DNA of 64,000 nt from Streptococcus sp. Marseille-P6264 (GTDB taxonomy: Bacteria > Bacillota > Bacilli > Lactobacillales > Streptococcaceae). The notes beneath the pieces are model-generated. The model was not told where the DNA came from and ran no database searches. It worked only from the letters and a program-made list of their open reading frames with translations. The number at the start of each line of letters is the position of its first letter. The stretch's first letter is position 1. Position numbers and translations under genes: made by a program. Location: positions 124,001 to 188,000 of the forward strand of contig NZ_CABPTO010000004.1 in NCBI RefSeq assembly GCF_902460355.1, read 5' to 3'. Positions 9,615 to 18,172 of this stretch are shown piece by piece.

Positions 9615-11336
9615 ATGCACAAGAAAACAGTTATTGATTTTAAAGAACTGGGTCGGCGCTTGATTTTCAGCCAGCCCATCAAAGAGCTCAAAACACGCGA
9701 GTTGGCTGAAGTCAGGGCGATTCTGCAAGAGGTTGAGGACTGGCAGAAGAAGGGATTTTATGCAATTGGCTATGTCAGCTACGAAGCTGCTCCCGCTTTT
9801 GAGGAAAAACTACAGGTCCACAAAGCCCCTCTTCTGGGCGAGTACCTGATTTACTTTACCATTCATGATAGGGCCGATGAAGCACCATTCCCTTTGGCTT
9901 ACGACGAGGTAGAGATGCCCGCGCAATGGCAGAGCCTAACGACTGAGCAAGAGTATGAAAAGGCCATCGGAACCATTCACCACCATATCCGTCAGGGCGA
10001 TACCTATCAGGTCAACTACACGGTGCAGCTAGGCGCAGAGCTTAATCCACAGGACAGCTGGGCTATTTACAACCGTCTGGTCGTCGAGCAAAACGCCGCC
10101 TACAATGCCTACGTAGAGCACGATAATCAGGCAGTCTTGTCCATCAGTCCTGAGCTCTTTTTCGAGGAGCGCCGAGGTGAGCTGACAACACGGCCGATGA
10201 AGGGCACTACCAATCGCGGTCTAACAGTCGCTGCGGACTTGGAGCAGGCAGATTGGCTGCGTCAGGATCCTAAAAATCGAGCGGAAAATATGATGATCGT
10301 TGACTTGCTTCGCAACGACATGAACCGCATTTCAGAGATTGGCAGCGAGCGAGTCGAGCAGCTGTGTCAGGTCGAGCAATATTCCACTGTCTGGCAAATG
10401 ACCTCCACTATCAAGAGCCAGCTACGACCTGAGATTGGCCTAGGAGAAATTTTTGATGCGCTCTTTCCGTGCGGCTCTATCACAGGCGCTCCAAAGATTT
10501 CGACCATGGCTATCATCAAGGCGACAGAAAAAGCAGCTCGCGGTGTCTACTGCGGCACTGTTGGCATCTGCCTGCCAGACCAGAGACGGATTTTCAATGT
10601 GGCCATTCGCACCATTCAGCTTGCGGCTGGCAAGGCGATTTACGGTGTCGGCGGAGGCATCACCTGGGATAGCACATGGGAATCCGAGTACATCGAAACC
10701 CAGCAAAAATCGGCTGTTCTTTATCGGAAAAATCCTCAATTTGACCTAATTACGACAGGGAAGATTGAGAAAGGCAGCCTGATCTTCCAAGACCAACATC
10801 TGAAGCGTCTACGGGAAGCCGCTCGTTACTTTGCTTATCCATTTGATGAGGAAAAACTGAAGGCAGAGTTGAACCAAACCCTAGCAGAACTGGATCCAAG
10901 TACAGACTACCGCCTGCGGATCTCCATCGCCAAATCTGGAAAAGTAACCTGCCAGCTAGAAAAGCTACAAGCACTCCCAAAAGCTTTCTGCAAGGCCATT
11001 CTCGTTCCACAAAATGCCAACTTACAGCAGCCTTTCACCTATTTCAAAACCAGCTATCGACCACATTTAGACCTAGGCCAGCAGGAGCAGATTTACTACA
11101 ATGCCCAAGGGCAGCTGCTAGAAAGCTCCATCGGTAACCTAGTCCTCCAATTGGACGGCCACCTCTACACGCCACCAGTCAAGCTAGGCCTTTTGGACGG
11201 TATCTACCGCCAGCATCTCTTGGCAACAGGTCAGGCCACAGAAAAAATCCTCAGCCTAGACGACTTACAATCAGCAGAAAAAATCTACGCCTGCAACGCA
11301 CTACGCGGCCTTTATGAATTGGAAATAGATAATTGA
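9615..11336 (+). CDS. pabB: Aminodeoxychorismate synthase component I fused to aminodeoxychorismate lyase (PabB-PabC)
   Basis: 573 residues. Residues 1-370 are a chorismate-binding PabB/TrpE domain: RPMKGTTNRG near 195, RAENMMIVDLLRND near 220 and GSITGAPKISTM near 290. Residues 385-573 resemble a PLP-dependent class IV lyase (PabC), ending with LGLLDGIYRQ. PabB aminates chorismate to aminodeoxychorismate using ammonia from a PabA glutaminase; PabC releases pyruvate to give p-aminobenzoate for folate. No pabA is seen nearby. Although the folate cluster is in the same window, it lies some 45 kb away, so the two are separately controlled. The start has no Shine-Dalgarno and appears leaderless. 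The stop overlaps the first bases of a dispersed hairpin repeat that may serve as terminator. Confidence 0.93.
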   Translation: MHKKTVIDFKELGRRLIFSQPIKELKTRELAEVRAILQEVEDWQKKGFYAIGYVSYEAAPAFEEKLQVHKAPLLGEYLIYFTIHDRADEAPFPLAYDEVEMPAQWQSLTTEQEYEKAIGTIHHHIRQGDTYQVNYTVQLGAELNPQDSWAIYNRLVVEQNAAYNAYVEHDNQAVLSISPELFFEERRGELTTRPMKGTTNRGLTVAADLEQADWLRQDPKNRAENMMIVDLLRNDMNRISEIGSERVEQLCQVEQYSTVWQMTSTIKSQLRPEIGLGEIFDALFPCGSITGAPKISTMAIIKATEKAARGVYCGTVGICLPDQRRIFNVAIRTIQLAAGKAIYGVGGGITWDSTWESEYIETQQKSAVLYRKNPQFDLITTGKIEKGSLIFQDQHLKRLREAARYFAYPFDEEKLKAELNQTLAELDPSTDYRLRISIAKSGKVTCQLEKLQALPKAFCKAILVPQNANLQQPFTYFKTSYRPHLDLGQQEQIYYNAQGQLLESSIGNLVLQLDGHLYTPPVKLGLLDGIYRQHLLATGQATEKILSLDDLQSAEKIYACNALRGLYELEIDN

Positions 11337-11510
11337 GGCTGGGACAAAAGTCCTAGCCTCTCAATTGTCTTTGGATTGTCGAGCAAGACGCAGTGCTTGA
11401 GTGGGCTCATTACGCTGATTTCATCAGCTTTTACAGCCCTACTCGACTGTGCGGAGGTGGGACGACGAAATCGAATTCTAACGAATTACCGATTTCTGTC
11501 CCACTCTCTT
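11335..11510 (+). repeat. Dispersed ~176-bp hairpin repeat, copy A
   Basis: Begins with the hairpin AGGCTGGGAC-aaaa-GTCCTAGCCT and ends with GTCCCACTCTC. A near-identical copy lies in opposite orientation at 61524-61699, with roughly a dozen mismatches over the length. The last part (GAATTCTAACGAAT core) recurs alone at 15042-15095. The first hairpin probably terminates pabB transcription. There is no coding frame, and it looks like a miniature element of the genome. Confidence 0.8.
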
Positions 11511-11668
11511 TTCTATAGGCCTCAATCCGCTTAAACAAGAATTATAATTTCTATTTCAAGATTTTAGAAATATTTTAGAAATGCTTGATGAATACTTAAT
11601 AAGTGTCCGATATACTGGATAGTGAGGAAAGGATTTCCAAGAATAAATCAAAAAGGAGAAGTAAAACC

Positions 11669-12598
11669 ATGGAAAATATTTTAGTTTTACAAGGGGTCAG
11701 TAAAAAGTTCGGCCAGCAGCAAGCTCTGAGCGATGTCAACCTAACCATCAAAAAAGGAGATATCTACGGTCTCATCGGTAAAAACGGGGCTGGTAAAACC
11801 ACCCTGATCAAAATCATGACCCAGCTGATGCATGCCAGCAACGGAACCGTGTCTCTCTTTGGTTCCAGCAATCAGGCCGAATGGACACAAGCCCTCAAGC
11901 GGGTCGGCTCGGTCATTGAAACGCCCGTTGCCCACAACCACTTGACCGCCTACGAAAATCTCAGCTACTACTGCAAACTGCGCCAGATTCCTAATGCCGA
12001 TAAGGCCATCCAAGAAACGCTCAACTATGTAGACCTGACGGACACAGGCAAGAAGAAATTTCGCGACTTCTCCCTCGGCATGAAGCAACGTTTAGGCATC
12101 GCTATCGCCCTCCTATCCAAGCCAGATCTGATGATTTTAGATGAGCCTATCAACGGACTAGATCCTGTCGGCATCAAGGAATTTCGCCAGCTTGTCCAAA
12201 AGCTTAATGAAGAGCTGGGCATGACCTTTGTTATTTCCAGTCATATCCTATCCGAGCTCTATCTAGTCGCTACGCGCTTTGGTATCATCGACCGAGGTCA
12301 TATGATCAAGGAAATTTCCAAGGCTGAATTTGAAGAGCAAAGCGAAGATTATATCGTCTTGAAAACGGATCATTTGGAGGAAGCCAGCCAGCTGCTCCAA
12401 GACCAATTAGGCTACCGCATCAAGGTGGTCAATGCACAAAATGAAATCCATGTCTTTACCCACTCGCACAACATCAACAATATCGTAAAAGAGCTAGCCA
12501 CAGCTGACTTAGTCATTCAAGAAATCTACTATGCACGGCAAAATCTCGAAAATTTCTTTACAGATTTACTTGATCAAAACCAGGGAGGTCTATCATGA
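11669..12598 (+). CDS. ABC transporter ATP-binding protein
   Basis: 309 residues from the ATG preceded by AAAAGGAGAAGTAAAACC; an upstream in-frame start 22 codons earlier lacks a ribosome site. Walker A is GKNGAGKTTL (near residue 36), the ABC signature SLGMKQRLGIA (near 136) and Walker B LMILDEPINGLDP. A C-terminal extension of about 90 residues resembles that of lantibiotic/bacitracin-type exporters of the CcmA/BcrA class. It overlaps the permease gene by four bases (ATGA), so the two are translationally coupled. The pair faces a histidine kinase/regulator operon across a shared terminator, which suggests that system may control it. The substrate may be an antimicrobial peptide (inference). 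Confidence 0.88.
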   Translation: MENILVLQGVSKKFGQQQALSDVNLTIKKGDIYGLIGKNGAGKTTLIKIMTQLMHASNGTVSLFGSSNQAEWTQALKRVGSVIETPVAHNHLTAYENLSYYCKLRQIPNADKAIQETLNYVDLTDTGKKKFRDFSLGMKQRLGIAIALLSKPDLMILDEPINGLDPVGIKEFRQLVQKLNEELGMTFVISSHILSELYLVATRFGIIDRGHMIKEISKAEFEEQSEDYIVLKTDHLEEASQLLQDQLGYRIKVVNAQNEIHVFTHSHNINNIVKELATADLVIQEIYYARQNLENFFTDLLDQNQGGLS

Positions 12599-13359
12599 TT
12601 CAAACCATTCGCGCTGACTTTTACCGTCTCTTCCACTCCAAGGGCTTTTGGATTACTGAGCTCGTTTTACTAGCCAATATCCTGCTCGGCGTCCTCTATA
12701 AGGTTACCAGCAGATTTGGAACATCCATTGAGACGGATGGACAAAACGTCGCTCAGCAAGCACCAGTAAAAATGACGGGTATCAATGCTCTTGCCCATTT
12801 CTCTGGAAATTCTGACAATGTTATATTTTTCACTCTCATTGTCGTCTGCCTCTTATTAGGTGTGGACTTGTCCCGTAAGCTTTATAAAAACAGCCTCGCT
12901 CACGGTATTTCACGGACAGAGTTCTTCCTATCTAAAACTTTGGTCTCCTTTGTTGTCGCCATCTTCCAATTCATCCTCTTGCTAGGCATCTCCTTCATCA
13001 TCGCTAGCTCTATCAATGGAATTGGGACAGCTCCGACAGGCTTCTTTGGCCAATTTTTCATAACTATTCTCGTCCAGCTCATGATAACCATAGCTTGGAT
13101 TGGTATCGTGTCTTTCGTCCTCTATCTCAGTCATTCTATTGCCGCGGTCTTTATTACCTATTTTGTCGGAAGCGCCCTGCTCGCCTTTCCAGTCTTACTC
13201 TATCCCCATATAGAGTTGTTCCGCTATTTAACCTTACGATTTGGAATAGAGTTGGCTGCGGATCCTGCAGTTGTTTTGCAAGCTAGCTTGGTAGCGATTG
13301 GCATAGCAGTCTTCTTCCTAGGCAACAGCCTCCTCATTTTCAAGAAAAAAGATCTCTAA
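12595..13359 (+). CDS. ABC-2 type transporter permease
   Basis: 254 residues with about six hydrophobic segments: near residues 18-38, 79-95, 110-137, 148-170, 176-198 and 226-247. This is the usual single-permease partner of a BcrA-type ATPase. A large polar loop (GQNVAQQAPVKMTG) lies between the first two helices. It is translationally coupled to the upstream ATPase through an ATGA overlap and ends just before a bidirectional terminator. Confidence 0.85.
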   Translation: MIQTIRADFYRLFHSKGFWITELVLLANILLGVLYKVTSRFGTSIETDGQNVAQQAPVKMTGINALAHFSGNSDNVIFFTLIVVCLLLGVDLSRKLYKNSLAHGISRTEFFLSKTLVSFVVAIFQFILLLGISFIIASSINGIGTAPTGFFGQFFITILVQLMITIAWIGIVSFVLYLSHSIAAVFITYFVGSALLAFPVLLYPHIELFRYLTLRFGIELAADPAVVLQASLVAIGIAVFFLGNSLLIFKKKDL

Positions 13360-13364
13360 AACCA

Positions 13365-13402
13365 AATAATCAGCTAATCTTCTGACTAGCTGATTATTTT
13401 TT
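13365..13402. terminator. Bidirectional terminator between convergent operons
   Basis: Perfect 11-bp arms AATAATCAGCT and AGCTGATTATT with a 12-base loop, followed by Ts on the plus strand and preceded by As. It serves the ABC permease, and its right arm touches the stop codon of the convergent histidine kinase. Confidence 0.8.
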
Positions 13403-14276
13403 ATAAAGCCACAATCAATTCAAACCAATCGTCCTCTGCTTGAATGGTCAAATCACCACCTAAGATTTCGACCAGCTGCTGGGTGATATAAAGGCCCAGT
13501 CCAGAGGATTCCTCACTGCTGGAGAGATTTTCAGAATAAAAACGATTGGTTAGTTTATCCAAATGCAAAATAGGCTTCTGAACCTTATTTTTGACTTGGA
13601 AAATAACCTTTTGCCCTTCATTTTTCAGACTGATGCTGGCTGCTTCTCGACCATGTTTGAGGACATTGCTGAGCATGTTCTGGACGATTCGATCAAAGAT
13701 ATCACTGTCCGTTTCCAGAAGCAGATTTTCAGACAAATCCACCTCTAAATCTATCCCTGCTCGCTGAAAGGCATCATAGTAAGCAAAGAGTTGCTGGGTG
13801 ACCAGCTGAAATAGATCTACTCGCTGCAACTTCGGTCGAATGGCTCCTTCCATCAAGCGACGGTATTCCATCAGAGCCTCCAAGCGTCTGGATACCATAC
13901 TTAGATTATCCGCAATCTTTTGCAGTTGCTGATCCATCTGGTCCTTATCAGCGTCTTTGAGTAGCTGTTGGGTATAGCCACTAGCAATGGTCAGCGGCGT
14001 TCGGATATCGTGGGCAATATTGCTGATGGCCATGTCCAAGGTTTTCTTTTCCTGCTGGGTCACAAAGGACATCTTATCAATTTCCTGAAAAAGCTGCTCC
14101 ACCTCGTCAGTCAGAGCCACCAGACTCGGAGCTTGATCTCTCAAGGTCAAGCGAAGCTGACTTCCTGTACGACGTTTGTCACGGATCTGGCTGGTCAGAC
14201 TACGAATCGTCAGATGATAGCGAACCAGCATGATTGACAAGAAGAGTATGAGTACGAAGGCTAAAATCAACCACAT
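13401..14276 (-). CDS. Sensor histidine kinase, single membrane helix
   Basis: 291 residues. One N-terminal hydrophobic segment (about 2-19) is followed immediately by a cytoplasmic linker, so there is little extracellular sensing domain. The H-box SNIAHDIRTPLT carries the phospho-accepting His at residue 89; the ATPase lobe has an N-box (VQNMLSNVLKHG) and G-box (SSGLGLYITQQLVEILGG). This architecture is shared by kinases that respond together with a partner ABC transporter. I start at the ATG two bases after the response-regulator stop (TAGCCATG), preceded by AAGGAGGA. It lies convergent to an ABC transporter pair that may be its target. Confidence 0.88.
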   Translation of the reverse strand: MWLILAFVLILFLSIMLVRYHLTIRSLTSQIRDKRRTGSQLRLTLRDQAPSLVALTDEVEQLFQEIDKMSFVTQQEKKTLDMAISNIAHDIRTPLTIASGYTQQLLKDADKDQMDQQLQKIADNLSMVSRRLEALMEYRRLMEGAIRPKLQRVDLFQLVTQQLFAYYDAFQRAGIDLEVDLSENLLLETDSDIFDRIVQNMLSNVLKHGREAASISLKNEGQKVIFQVKNKVQKPILHLDKLTNRFYSENLSSSEESSGLGLYITQQLVEILGGDLTIQAEDDWFELIVAL

Positions 14277-14278
14277 GG

Positions 14279-14959
14279 CTAATCCTCCTTGAGCCGCACA
14301 CCCAGACCCCAAATGGTCTCGATATAGTCTGTCGAACTATCCAGCTGGGCTAATTTCTTACGAAGATTGCTGAGATGGGCATTGAGCGTATTATCGCCTG
14401 GCAGATAGGTCTCCTCCCAGACCGACTCATACAGCTCCTCCTTGGTAAAAATCTTTTTAGGATGAGCCAGCAAGGTCTGGAAGATCTGAAATTCCTTTTT
14501 CCCCAGCCGCATGGACTGGTCCCCAGAAGCAATTTCAAAGGTATCTGGCAGAAGGCGAATGTTTTTGATCAAGGTCTCCCCAGCAGGCTTAGACTGGGCC
14601 TGCTGACTGCCTCGCAGTTGGACAGTGACACGCGCTGCCACTTCGTCTAGATTAAAAGGCTTGACAATATAGTCATTGGCGCCGTCCAACAGATACTGGC
14701 TCACGAGACTCTTTTCCCCCAGAGCTGTCAGCATGACCACTGGCACCTGACTGGTCTTGCGAATTTCCCTTAGCACCTCATCGCCATTTTTTCCCGGCAG
14801 CATAATATCCAGCAGGACTAGATGAATCTCTTCTTCCGCAAAAATCCGCAGCCCCTCGGTTCCAGAATAAGCTGAAAACACGACATGCTCCTGCGTAAAG
14901 AGATTTTTTAAAATCTCATGAATATCATTGTTGTCTTCAATTAGTAAAAGATTGGCCAT
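14279..14959 (-). CDS. OmpR/PhoB-family response regulator
   Basis: 226 residues from the ATG giving MANLLLIEDNND; upstream in-frame codons lack a ribosome site and TTGGAGA precedes this start. The receiver domain has acidic residues E8 and D9, phospho-acceptor D51 (VLLDIMLPG) and the conserved lysine in YIVKPF. The C-terminal winged helix (residues 130-226) has the KEEFQIFQTLL-like and NTLNAHLSNLRKKL recognition segments. It sits two bases upstream of its kinase. Probable targets are the facing ABC transporter genes, but no binding site was identified. Confidence 0.9.
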   Translation of the reverse strand: MANLLLIEDNNDIHEILKNLFTQEHVVFSAYSGTEGLRIFAEEEIHLVLLDIMLPGKNGDEVLREIRKTSQVPVVMLTALGEKSLVSQYLLDGANDYIVKPFNLDEVAARVTVQLRGSQQAQSKPAGETLIKNIRLLPDTFEIASGDQSMRLGKKEFQIFQTLLAHPKKIFTKEELYESVWEETYLPGDNTLNAHLSNLRKKLAQLDSSTDYIETIWGLGVRLKED

Positions 14960-15041
14960 TCTCATTCTCCAATAGCTTGATAAAACTAGTGTAGCAAGGA
15001 TGAGCCAGCAAGTCAATCAAATATAAAAGATACAAAAGAAA

Positions 15042-15095
15042 GAGAGTGAGACAGAAATCGGTCATTCGTTAGAATTCGATTTCTGTCCCACTCTC
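15042..15095. repeat. Short hairpin copy of the dispersed repeat
   Basis: A 54-base imperfect palindrome: GAGAGTGAGACAGAAATCG pairs with CGATTTCTGTCCCACTCTC around GTCATTCGTTAGAATT. It corresponds to the terminal part of the 176-bp repeat at 11335 and 61524, with the rest missing. It lies upstream of the response regulator start and beyond the 3' end side of plus-strand genes; no gene is here. Confidence 0.75.
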
Positions 15096-15134
15096 ATGAT
15101 TAAAAACTGAACTTGAGAACAAAACAAGCAACTT

Positions 15135-15713
15135 CTATTTGACAAGATTTGGAAGAATAAACATGATGAAGACGGCTGAAGCAAGCATCATTAGGATAAG
15201 AAGATAGATTGAGATTTTCCTCAGCCATAAAAAGCGACCTGGTTTTAATGGTCTTTCTACGTAAGACAGTTTAGGTTTGTTCGGATCATAGTAAACAGTG
15301 ACCTTTCCACCGATTGGGAAGCGCTCCATAAGTGGTGATTTTGTTACAGAAATGAAACTATTTCGCCGTACCTGATACCTTAACACTTGTGGAATTTCTC
15401 CATTATCGAAACCTTCCAACTTTACTTCAGAAACAACAGAGTTAAGCGGTGTAGCAAACGTTTTTGATACGCTAGAAAGAAATCTTGGTCCTACTACCTT
15501 GTACTGATTCCCGTCAACAGTATATTCTACAACTGGGAGACTAACATCGTTATAAAGAACATTTGAGTATCTTATGATTTTTCCTTCAGTCTTTTCAGTA
15601 CATTTTTTATCATCTAAATAACCACTAAAAACCAACTTACTGTACATAAAATAGGTAAAGGCAGCAAACGCTAGCATCATACAGCCAAATAATAAAAAGA
15701 AACTCGTCGACAT
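15135..15713 (-). CDS. DUF3592-like membrane protein
   Basis: 192 residues with a hydrophobic segment at each end (about 4-24 and 167-188). The exposed middle part has features of DUF3592 proteins: PVVEYTVDGNQYKV and GGKVTVYYDPNKPKLSYVE. The family is of unknown function, usually two-helix proteins with a beta-rich middle. It is preceded by a weak ribosome site and appears to be a single gene. Family membership is from motif resemblance. Confidence 0.6.
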   Translation of the reverse strand: MSTSFFLLFGCMMLAFAAFTYFMYSKLVFSGYLDDKKCTEKTEGKIIRYSNVLYNDVSLPVVEYTVDGNQYKVVGPRFLSSVSKTFATPLNSVVSEVKLEGFDNGEIPQVLRYQVRRNSFISVTKSPLMERFPIGGKVTVYYDPNKPKLSYVERPLKPGRFLWLRKISIYLLILMMLASAVFIMFILPNLVK

Positions 15714-15798
15714 CTTGATTCACTCCTAAACCTTCGTTAGGCTTCTATTTTAACAAAATATAAAAAAGGATACAAGAATACTAACTATTTGCGACTTT

Positions 15799-16059
15799 TT
15801 AAATCAAAGCCGTGATGGCCGTCACTAGTCCAAAAATAATTCCCGGTGCATTAGCTGCTGCAAGCGGAATATCTCTTTCTTTTTTGAACAAGCCATAGTA
15901 GACCCAAAGACTACAGTTGATTGCTGCGACGAGCGGTTGGATAAAATTCCCTTTTTGACCCGCTAGGTTGTTCATGATTTGTGGAATGTAGGACACATAC
16001 ATCATAACAGACATAAAAGTTGCAATCCAACCCAGTGTTTTTATTTGTTTTTCATTCAT
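15799..16059 (-). CDS. SemiSWEET/PQ-loop-like small sugar transporter
   Basis: 86 residues with three predicted helices, the size of a bacterial SemiSWEET half-transporter, which works as a homodimer. The first helix contains the PQ-type motif VSYIPQIMNN, and the second has NCSLWVYYGLFK with the conserved N...W..YG pattern. I start at the ATG after AAAGAGGTTTTGAAA; a further ATG six codons upstream is less well placed. A promoter (TTGATT-17-TAAAAT) and a 16-base palindrome lie upstream. Predicted to let small sugars pass the membrane; the substrate is unknown. Confidence 0.75.
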   Translation of the reverse strand: MNEKQIKTLGWIATFMSVMMYVSYIPQIMNNLAGQKGNFIQPLVAAINCSLWVYYGLFKKERDIPLAAANAPGIIFGLVTAITALI

Positions 16060-16152
16060 TTTCAAAACCTCTTTCATTTTTAGGTTTATATTTTATACTG
16101 AGTGAGCAAAACAATCAAGCCCTTTTATCCCTTTGTTATGAAGATGTAAACT

Positions 16153-16168
16153 ATCACAATCTTGTGAT
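16153..16168. promoter_or_regulatory. Palindrome upstream of the SemiSWEET gene
   Basis: ATCACAA-tc-TTGTGAT, a perfect 7-2-7 inverted repeat about 95 bases before the SemiSWEET start and just upstream of its predicted -35. It is not followed by a T-run, so it is more like an operator than a terminator. The regulator is unknown. Confidence 0.35.
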
Positions 16169-16181
16169 AAGAAAGAAGACA

Positions 16182-16212
16182 AAGAAAAAGACCGGATTGC
16201 TCCGATCTTTTC
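16182..16212 (-). terminator. Terminator after spxB
   Basis: Arms AAAGATCGGA and TCCGGTCTTT (one mismatch) around GCAA, followed by Ts on the minus strand. It lies about 115 bases past the spxB stop, beyond the repeat at 16230-16325. Confidence 0.65.
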
Positions 16213-16229
16213 AAGTTTCTCTCTATAAA

Positions 16230-16325
16230 AATCATTGAATAAACAAGGCATCGAACCGCAGGCAGTACTGGAGTACGGCAAGGTGAAGATAACGCAGTTT
16301 ATTCTTTGATTTTCGATGAGAGGAA
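16230..16325 (-). repeat. Mitis-group-type intergenic repeat abutting the spxB stop
   Basis: Read on the minus strand it runs CGAAAATCAAAGAATAAACT, then a GCGTTATCTTCACC segment, then CTTGCCGTACTCCAGTACTG and CCTGCGGTTCGATGCC. From memory, closely similar AAATCAAAGA...CTTGCCGTA...GCCGCAGG elements are scattered in mitis-group genomes. It has no coding content and lies between the spxB stop and its terminator, so it is part of the spxB 3' untranslated region. Confidence 0.55.
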
Positions 16326-18101
16326 TTATTTAATTGCGCGTGATTGCAAACCTTCTTCTTCCAAGAAGAGACGGAATGGTACGAGTTCTTCTGCTTCGTA
16401 TTTTTCCTTGAAGGCTTTGATCGCTTCTTCTGAGTGAAGTTTTGGATCGAGTTCAAGCACTTCTACTGGAAGTGGACGGTGTTGCGTGATGCGAGCATCG
16501 ATAACAACAGTTTTACCTTCTTTGTTCAATTTAACAGCTTCTGCAACAACTGCATCGATGTCTTCGATACGGTCAACTGTAAATCCAACTGCTCCTTGAG
16601 CTTCAGCGATTTTCGCATAGTCAGCATTAGGGAAGTCACAACCAAACAAGTGTTTGTTTGTGTCTTCGTATTTGTCCTTGATGAAGGCATATTTACCATT
16701 TGAGAAGACAACGTTGATAACTGGAAGGTCGTATTGAACGTTTGTGATAACGTCTGGGTAGCACATGTTGAATGCACCGTCACCCATGATGTTCCATACT
16801 TGGCGATCTGGATTGTCTTTCTTAGCAGCGATACCACCAGGAAGGGCAATACCCATTGTCGCAAAGAGTGGAGATGTACGCCACATGTTCTTAGGTGTCA
16901 TGTGAAGGTGACGAGTAGATGTTTGAGTAGTATCACCTACGTCGATTGAATAGATAGCGTCTTGATCAGCATGTTTGTTGATTGCATTGTAAACTTGATA
17001 CAATTGCAATTCACCCTCAGTTTTACCTTCGAGTTTGTTCATGTAATCACGCCAGTTTTGGTTGTTCTTAACGTTTGCACGCCACCATGGAGTAGATTCT
17101 ACTGGGTTTACTTTGTCAAGGATTGCTTTCGCTGCTTGACCTGCATCACCAAGGATAGAAGCATCAAGGGCATGACGTTTACCAAGTTTGTATGGGTCGA
17201 TATCGACTTGGATGAATTTTTCAGTGTTCTTGAAGGCTTCGTAAACTTCAGCAAATGGGAAGTTTGAACCAAGGAAAAGAACTGTGTCTGCTTCAAAGAC
17301 CACTTCGTTAGCTGGTTTCCAACCAACACGGTAAGCAGAACCTGTCAACCCTTCATAGTTCCATTCGAAAGCTTCAAAGTTTTTACCAGTTGTGATGATT
17401 GGTGCTTTGATTTTACGTGACAATTCAGTAATCACTTCACCAGCTTTAACACCACCGTAACCAGCGTAGATCACTGGACGTTCAGCATTGTTCAAGATTT
17501 CAACCGCTTTGTTGATTTCAACTTCGTTCAAAGCAGGAGCGATGAATGAACGCTCGTAAGAACCTGAACCGTAGTAAGAGTTTTCGTCGATTTCTTGGAA
17601 ACCGAAGTTTACTGGGATTTCAACAACAGCTGGACCTTTTTTAGAAACTGCAGCACGGCAAGCTTCGTCGATAACTTTTGGCAATTGCTCAGCGTAAGCT
17701 ACACGTTTGTTGTAGACAGCGATGCCGTTGTACATTGGGTTTTGGTTAAGTTCTTGGAAGGCATCCATGTTGAGTTCGTTGACTGGACGTGATCCAAGAA
17801 TAGCAAGGAATGGAGTGTTGTCCATAGCTGCATCGTAAACACCGTTAATCAAGTGAGTCGCACCCGGACCACCTGAACCAACTGCAACCCCGATTGAGCC
17901 GCCGAATTTAGCTTGCATCACCGCTGCAAGAGCACCAGTTTCTTCGTGGCGAACTTGCAAGAAACGGATATCTTTGTCTTCAGCCAAAGCGTCCATCAAT
18001 GAGCTGAGTGTTCCTGATGGGATACCGTAGATTGTGTCTACGCCCCATGTTTTCAATACGTTGAGCATTGCTGCTGATGCAGTAATTTTCCCTTGAGTCA
18101 T
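16326..18101 (-). CDS. spxB: Pyruvate oxidase SpxB
   Basis: 591 residues, the size of streptococcal SpxB. It is a thiamine-diphosphate/FAD enzyme converting pyruvate, phosphate and oxygen to acetyl phosphate, CO2 and hydrogen peroxide, the main source of peroxide in oral streptococci. Visible features: N-terminal PYR domain with the catalytic glutamate ([12 protein letters not shown] near residue 55), middle FAD domain, and the C-terminal TPP motif starting at MGDGAFNM and ending VVFSNGKY. The ATG follows GAAGGAGAGTTATC. A consensus CcpA site lies 56 bases upstream of the start, consistent with catabolite control. Codon use is strongly biased, as for a highly expressed gene. It is transcribed alone, followed by a repeat and a terminator. 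Confidence 0.97.
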   Translation of the reverse strand: MTQGKITASAAMLNVLKTWGVDTIYGIPSGTLSSLMDALAEDKDIRFLQVRHEETGALAAVMQAKFGGSIGVAVGSGGPGATHLINGVYDAAMDNTPFLAILGSRPVNELNMDAFQELNQNPMYNGIAVYNKRVAYAEQLPKVIDEACRAAVSKKGPAVVEIPVNFGFQEIDENSYYGSGSYERSFIAPALNEVEINKAVEILNNAERPVIYAGYGGVKAGEVITELSRKIKAPIITTGKNFEAFEWNYEGLTGSAYRVGWKPANEVVFEADTVLFLGSNFPFAEVYEAFKNTEKFIQVDIDPYKLGKRHALDASILGDAGQAAKAILDKVNPVESTPWWRANVKNNQNWRDYMNKLEGKTEGELQLYQVYNAINKHADQDAIYSIDVGDTTQTSTRHLHMTPKNMWRTSPLFATMGIALPGGIAAKKDNPDRQVWNIMGDGAFNMCYPDVITNVQYDLPVINVVFSNGKYAFIKDKYEDTNKHLFGCDFPNADYAKIAEAQGAVGFTVDRIEDIDAVVAEAVKLNKEGKTVVIDARITQHRPLPVEVLELDPKLHSEEAIKAFKEKYEAEELVPFRLFLEEEGLQSRAIK

Positions 18102-18156
18102 AATGATAACTCTCCTTCAAAATTAAATTATTTATTGAAAACTTTCAGATAGGTTA

Positions 18157-18172
18157 ATGAAAACGTTTCAAT
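18157..18172. promoter_or_regulatory. cre site (CcpA operator) upstream of spxB
   Basis: ATGAAAACGTTTCAAT matches the cre consensus WTGNAARCGNWWWCAW at every position. It lies within the leader or promoter region of spxB. CcpA control of spxB is known in S. gordonii and relatives. Confidence 0.8.

Noticed and set aside
16434..17792. Plus-strand frames opposite spxB
   Set aside because: Caused by strong codon bias of spxB; no start signals.
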